From Azospirillum oryzae (GTDB lineage Bacteria > Pseudomonadota > Alphaproteobacteria > Azospirillales > Azospirillaceae), in the NCBI RefSeq assembly GCF_900177515.1, contig NZ_FXAK01000005.1, positions 61,001-125,000 on the forward strand: a DNA stretch of 64,000 nt. The letters run 5' to 3'. Position numbers and translations under genes: made by a program. The notes below the pieces were generated by a model. The model was given only the letters and a program-made list of their open reading frames with translations, had not been told where the DNA came from and ran no database searches. Positions 59,846-64,000 of the stretch are shown one piece after another. Position 1 is the first letter of the stretch; every line of letters starts with the position of its first letter.

Positions 59846-60742
59846 TCAGGAAGCGGGCATTTCGCCGGTGACCCAGTAATCCACGCGCTGCTTGTGCTTG
59901 GCGATGTAGTCGTCGATCGCCTTCTCATAAGAGCTGTTGTCGGCCTCCAGCATGATCGCCTGCAGCTCGTCCAGCGGCAGATACATACGCGTCAGGAACT
60001 CGGCCACCTTCGGATAGTCCTGGTAGAAGCTCTTGCGGGCCATCACATGGACGCGCTCCAGCCCGCCCAGCACGCCTTCCGGATCCTCCAGATAGCGCAG
60101 CTTCCACTTGGCAAACATCCAGTGCGGGCTCCAGGCGGTCACGACGATCCATTCGTCGCGCCGGATGGCGCGGCCGAGGGCCGCCGTCATCGCCGCACCG
60201 CTGGCCGACACCAGATTGTAGTCCTTCAGCCCGTACGTCTCGACCGCCTTCTCGGATGCCTGCATCAGGCCGGCACCGGGGTCGATGCCCTGGATCTTGT
60301 TGTCCAGCTTCTTGCGCACCTCCGGCTTCGCCAGATCGGCGATGGTGCGGACCTGATCGGCCGGGACATAGTCCGGAACCGCCCAGCCCAGGCGGGCACG
60401 GGTGTAGAGGATGCCGAGCGGCACGATGTCGTCGCCGACCTTCTCAAGGTAGGAACCGTGCGTCGTCGGCAGCCAGGACATCATCATGAAATCCAGGTCG
60501 CCCTTGCTGAGGCCCTGATACTGCAGGCCGATGTCGGCCAGCACCAGTTCGACCGGCTGGTGCAGCCGGTCCTCGATCAGGCGCTTGGCGAGCTTGGTCA
60601 CCGCCTCGGCATCGGACCAGGCGGTCCAGCCGATGCGAACCGGCTCCTTCTTGTCGGCGGCCAGAACGGGCGACGCCAGCGTGGCGGTCCCGACAACCGC
60701 GGCAGCGGCGACCGCCAGCATTTTCAGAAACGTACGTCGCAT
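59846..60742 (-). CDS. proX: Glycine betaine/choline-type ABC transporter substrate-binding protein
   Basis: A 298-residue periplasmic protein. A signal peptide (about 1-29, ending SPVLAADKK) precedes an OpuAC-type domain. Aromatic residues that can form the ammonium-binding cage are seen in IGWTAWSDAEA, MMMSWLPTTHGSYL and AWSPHWMFAKWK. It delivers betaine, choline or a related compound to the ProW-ProV importer. ATG 60742 has AGGA 8 nt upstream; an extension to 60823 is not supported and would hide the signal peptide. It is the last gene of the proV-proW-proX operon. Exact ligand not determined. Confidence 0.92.
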   Translation of the reverse strand: MRRTFLKMLAVAAAAVVGTATLASPVLAADKKEPVRIGWTAWSDAEAVTKLAKRLIEDRLHQPVELVLADIGLQYQGLSKGDLDFMMMSWLPTTHGSYLEKVGDDIVPLGILYTRARLGWAVPDYVPADQVRTIADLAKPEVRKKLDNKIQGIDPGAGLMQASEKAVETYGLKDYNLVSASGAAMTAALGRAIRRDEWIVVTAWSPHWMFAKWKLRYLEDPEGVLGGLERVHVMARKSFYQDYPKVAEFLTRMYLPLDELQAIMLEADNSSYEKAIDDYIAKHKQRVDYWVTGEMPAS

Positions 60743-60794
60743 AAGGCTTGTCCTTTTTGGTGTCTTCTTCTTGCTTGGGTCGGGCGACCGGAGG

Positions 60795-61721
60795 TCAGCC
60801 CGCTTCAATGGCTCCATCCGCAAGGCTGGATTTCTCGGCGCCGGCCTTCCGTCGTGCCGCCAGGGCGGACCAGGAGAGGCGGGATTTCCGATCCTCGGGC
60901 TTGCGGTTGCCGAAACTCTGGGTGATGCGGTCGAGCAGCACGGCGAGGATCACCACCGCCAGCCCGCCTTCGAAGCCCTGGCCGATGTCGAGCCGCTGGA
61001 TGCCGCGCAGCACCTCGTTGCCGAGACCGCCCGCGCCGATCATCGACGCGATGACCACCATCGACAGCGACAGCATGATCGTCTGGTTGATGCCGGCCAT
61101 GATCGACGGCAGGGCCGTCGGCATCTGCACCCTGACCAGAAGCTGGCGCGGCGTACAGCCGAAGGCGAGGCCGGCCTCCACCAGCTCGTGCGGCACCTGC
61201 CGGATGCCCAGGCTGGTCAGGCGCACGACCGGCGGCATGGAGAAGATGATCGTCGCGATGGTGCCGGGGACGCGACCGAGCCCGAACAGCATCGCCGCCG
61301 GGATCAGGTAGACGAAGGCCGGCATCGTCTGCATCAGGTCGAGCACGGGTCGTACCACCGCTTCGATCCGGTCGTTGCGCGCCGACCAGATGCCCACCGG
61401 GATGCCCAGAATCAGCGCCACAGTGGTCGCGGTCAGCACCAGCGCCAGCGTGTCGACCATCTGGTTCCACATGCCGAGCCCGGCGACGACAAGCAGCGAC
61501 AGCGCCGCGAACAGCCCGAACCGCCAGCCGACCCGCCACAGCCCGATCAGCACCACCAGCCCGGCCAGCACCACGCCGGGCAGCGACGTCAGCGCCGTCT
61601 GCACCCCGTCGGCAACTGCGCCGATCGCCACGTCGATGCCGTCGAACAGCCACTGCGCATGGTCCAGCAGGAACAGAACGACCGCTTCGGCCCAATCGCC
61701 GAAAGGAAGCTTGAAATCCAT
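60795..61721 (-). CDS. proW: Betaine-type ABC transporter permease ProW-like
   Basis: A 308-residue permease with six or seven hydrophobic segments and the permease loop MAGINQTIMLSLSMVVIASMIGAGGLG cut to its core INQTIMLSLSMVVIASMIG, diagnostic for ProW/OpuAB proteins, followed by RGIQRLDIGQGFEGGLAVV. The ATG at 61721 follows the proV stop by 3 nt. The hydrophilic C-terminal tail is about 35 residues (NRKPEDRKSRLSW onward). It forms the membrane channel for betaine-type osmolytes. Confidence 0.94.
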   Translation of the reverse strand: MDFKLPFGDWAEAVVLFLLDHAQWLFDGIDVAIGAVADGVQTALTSLPGVVLAGLVVLIGLWRVGWRFGLFAALSLLVVAGLGMWNQMVDTLALVLTATTVALILGIPVGIWSARNDRIEAVVRPVLDLMQTMPAFVYLIPAAMLFGLGRVPGTIATIIFSMPPVVRLTSLGIRQVPHELVEAGLAFGCTPRQLLVRVQMPTALPSIMAGINQTIMLSLSMVVIASMIGAGGLGNEVLRGIQRLDIGQGFEGGLAVVILAVLLDRITQSFGNRKPEDRKSRLSWSALAARRKAGAEKSSLADGAIEAG

Positions 61722-61724
61722 GGG

Positions 61725-62921
61725 TCAGCGGCTCCGTCCAAGAGTTTCGAGATAGGCGGTCTTGGAGATCGCCCCGACATAGGCGCCCTGCCCGTTCACC
61801 ACCGGCAGCGGGCAGGCGCTGGACGCCACGCGCGGCAGAACCTCCTCCATCGGCAGATCGTCGGTGATCGGTTCGATCCCCGGCAGCAGCGCGTCGTCCA
61901 GGGTGGTCGAGCCGTTGCCGCGCTCGATGGCCGACATCAGGCTCTCCACCGACACCACACCGTGGAATCGGCGGCGCGCGTCCTGGACATAGCCGAACTC
62001 GCGGTCACGCTCGCGCAGCTGCCGCACGGCGGCGCGTGGGCCGTCGCCGGTATGCCGGGTCAGCGTCACCTGATCGCGCCGTGCGATGTCGCCGGCCGTC
62101 AGGATCTTGGTGACGTCGATGTTGCGGAAGAAGGAGCGGACATAGTCGTTGGCCGGCTGCTTCAGGATCTCGTCCGGCCGCCCGACCTGCACGATCCGGC
62201 CGCCTTCCATGATCGCCAGCCGGTTGCCGATGCGGATGGCCTCGTCGAGATCGTGGCTGATGAAGACGATGGTGCGCTGCCGTTCGGCCTGAAGCCGCAG
62301 CAACTCGTCCTGCATTTCCGAACGGATCAGCGGATCCAGCGCGGAAAAGGCTTCGTCCATCAACAGGACCGACGGCTCGTTGGCAAGGGCGCGGGCCAGT
62401 CCGACACGCTGTTGCATGCCGCCGGACAACTGGTTCGGCCAGCTCTCGGCATAGGCGCCGAGGCCGACCGCCTCCAGCGCGGCCTGCGCCTTTTCGCGTC
62501 GGGTCCGCAGATCCTGGCCGGCGATCTCCAGTCCGAAGGCGGCGTTCTGCCAGACGCGCATGTGCGGCATCAGGGCGAAGGACTGGAACACCATGCCGAG
62601 GTCGCGGCGGCGCAGATCGGTCAGTTCCGCCCGCGACAGCTTGGTGATGTCGCGCCCATCGATCAGGACTTCACCGACGGTGGGGTCGATCAGCCGGTTG
62701 AGCATGCGGACCAGCGTGGACTTGCCGGAACCGGAGAGGCCCATCACGACGAAGATTTCGCCGGCCTCGATCTCCAGACTGGCGTCCTGCACGCCGACGG
62801 ACTGGCCCGTCCGTTTGAAAATCTCCTCTTTGGAATGACCGGCCTTTAACAGATCGAGGGCCTGTCGGGGGTGGTTTCCAAAGATCTTCGTAACGCCTTT
62901 TACGGCGATTTTTGCGGTCAT
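61725..62921 (-). CDS. proV: Betaine-type ABC transporter ATPase ProV-like (with CBS domains)
   Basis: A 398-residue quaternary-amine-transport ATPase. Walker A is GLSGSGKSTLVRMLNRLIDP (first eight residues, near 60), signature LSGGMQQRVGLARALA, Walker B LLMDEAFSALDP; two CBS-type domains form the last 120 residues (FHGVVSVESLMSAIERG, SACPLPVVNGQGAYVGAI), as in ionic-strength-sensing OpuA/ProV. The N-terminal DLLKAGHSKEEIFKRTGQ insertion is typical. ATG 62921 is supported by GGAGG 9 nt upstream; an upstream TTG (62945) is unlikely. First gene of the operon; it probably responds to osmotic stress. Confidence 0.95.
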   Translation of the reverse strand: MTAKIAVKGVTKIFGNHPRQALDLLKAGHSKEEIFKRTGQSVGVQDASLEIEAGEIFVVMGLSGSGKSTLVRMLNRLIDPTVGEVLIDGRDITKLSRAELTDLRRRDLGMVFQSFALMPHMRVWQNAAFGLEIAGQDLRTRREKAQAALEAVGLGAYAESWPNQLSGGMQQRVGLARALANEPSVLLMDEAFSALDPLIRSEMQDELLRLQAERQRTIVFISHDLDEAIRIGNRLAIMEGGRIVQVGRPDEILKQPANDYVRSFFRNIDVTKILTAGDIARRDQVTLTRHTGDGPRAAVRQLRERDREFGYVQDARRRFHGVVSVESLMSAIERGNGSTTLDDALLPGIEPITDDLPMEEVLPRVASSACPLPVVNGQGAYVGAISKTAYLETLGRSR

Positions 62922-64000
62922 GCGCTGATGCCTCCGGTTTGGCAAGACGCGAACGGCACCGGACCCTGTCGGGGCCGGTTCTGGGATGCAGCCTTCGTGG
63001 AAGCAGGAGCGTGCCGCGGATCGGAGGGCACGCGAGAGGGATTTCAGTCCGCAGCCGGTTTCGGCACCCTGCGGCGGGACAACTAGCCCATCGCAGTTAC
63101 GGCGAACATCATACCCACAGAACGATTGTATTTACCGCACTGACTCAGAATACAGAAGGCTTACTGACAAATACAAAGAACTATTCCTATGACTTGATCA
63201 TATTTTTATCTCCACATGCTGCGCCACCATAACGCATTATCAGGGTTCCGAGCTTACCGCTCACTCAGCACCGTGAGGTTGATCACCAAACGGCGGAGCC
63301 AAGGCTAACAACATCTATCTTGGATTTGAAGCCCTTTTTGCCACAGCCGGATTTCCTCCCTGTCTGATAGGGAAGAAACGCGGTATTTTAAGATTTTTTT
63401 CCTTTTGGTGAATCTGCAACGAACCACCCTTCAACGTAGCCGTCTACAGACCAAAAATTCCGGCCGGGATGCTGTGTGAAATTCGGCATCCGTGAGCGAT
63501 GGGCATTGGCTTCAACGCCGCCGTAATCGGGAGGATTCCTGCTGTTCGACACAGCCTTGAGAGAATGGGGCCGCGCTGCTGATCCTCCCGGCCAACACCG
63601 GCTCAAACAAAGCGAGCGAACGCCGCGAAGGCGATCGTCTTCCCAATCGATTTGGGAAAATGATCTTCCGGCACGGCAGTGACTCCGACTCCTTCTGCGC
63701 ATGCAAAATGTAGATACCGCCGGCTTCCGAATGCACGAAATGATGCGGAGGGCAGGCGCTCGATGCCGGTACCGGACCGCTCGTGTCGGGCATTGCTGCC
63801 CCGGATGAGCGTACTGACTGCGGCAAGAAGGCGCTCAGCGGCGCGCTGATGCCATCGCAGGTGTTTGACCCGGATGGAGATGCCACAGAACACGGGCGCG
63901 ATCAGCCTCGCCCTGAGCAGCACAGACACCGCGCCGGAAATCAGTGAGGCGATGTTCGGCATTGCACTGGCCATCGGCTTGGCTGGTCGGACGCGGCGTG
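62922..64000. other. AT-richer stretch without convincing genes
   Basis: This end of the window is clearly less GC-rich than the rest, most strongly at 63100-63420 with runs such as TTTTAAGATTTTTTTCC. Open frames on the minus strand (63388-63702, 63512-63886, 63603-63974) are short, overlap in different frames, have no good ribosome-binding site and match nothing I recognise; the one ending at 63603 is open to the right edge. A plus-strand frame starts at 63874 and runs off the window. A TATGAT (complement of 63108-63113) could be a -10 for proV. The region may be a promoter region plus decayed or foreign DNA. Confidence 0.5.

Noticed and set aside
57042..62849. Long plus-strand frames opposite ttrS and proV-proW-proX
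   Set aside because: Antisense to recognised genes and without motifs or ribosome-binding sites.
63603..63974. A minus-strand gene at the right end
   Set aside because: Overlapping frames in two other phases, no ribosome-binding site and no recognisable motif; open to the edge only by chance as far as can be seen.

Overview
The window is GC-rich bacterial DNA with dense, often translationally coupled genes (many ATGA stop/start overlaps). Gene content (hybrid PAS kinases, globin-type chemoreceptor, TRAP transporter, KdpDE, FixJ-type regulator, imelysin iron operon, ISNCY-type IS) suggests an alphaproteobacterium, most likely Azospirillum or a close Rhodospirillales relative. This is a judgement from protein style; there is no rRNA or tRNA gene to confirm it.

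Layout. 1-4419 (minus): marR-type regulator, then an AaeA/AaeB/AaeX-like efflux set (HlyD, FUSC, DUF1656) and a truncated PAS histidine kinase. 4558-6275: an ISNCY-type insertion sequence with five copies of a 21-bp motif around its ends. 6359-7168: mazG. 7173-14900: a predicted carotenoid cluster; two CrtI/CrtN-type desaturases, an acyltransferase, a glycosyltransferase and a sulfotransferase on the minus strand, with an aldehyde dehydrogenase divergent from them. This set resembles C30 (staphyloxanthin-type) carotenoid-acid glycolipid pathways with an added sulfotransferase. 14922-19536: DUF4126 protein, acyl-CoA dehydrogenase and acyl-CoA ligase, divergent TetR regulator. 19565-26346: small hydrophilic protein, globin-like chemoreceptor lacking the expected haem histidine, AbrB-type membrane protein, hybrid sensor kinase, trans-sulfuration enzyme.

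26415-33206: iron-uptake operon behind a Fur-like promoter: imelysin, multicopper oxidase, di-haem cytochrome, second imelysin, DUF1513. It contains an internal terminator-like hairpin and an island of palindromes that supplies a ribosome-binding site. 33207-36527: structured intergenic RNA/DNA, a small unknown gene, hypF and another small hydrophilic protein. 36857-41215: SulP transporter, then type III polyketide synthase, isoprenylcysteine-type methyltransferase and a membrane-anchored short-chain dehydrogenase. 41520-44431: TRAP transporter dctPQM. 44474-44696: a self-contained transcription unit for a 26-residue peptide with an extreme Shine-Dalgarno sequence. 44814-48216: kdpDE without the pump genes. 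48229-51109: second anchored dehydrogenase and a pyruvate-oxidase-like ThDP enzyme.

51230-58847: complete tetrathionate reductase locus (ttrS, ttrR, ttrB, ttrC, ttrA). 59015-59800: two small unknown genes. 59846-62921: glycine betaine/choline-type ABC transporter (proV, proW, proX). 62922-64000: a more AT-rich stretch without a convincing gene.

The most unusual items are the sulfotransferase-containing carotenoid cluster, the 26-residue peptide unit, the hairpin-rich leaders in and after the iron operon, and the globin-like chemoreceptor with Phe at the proximal-His position.
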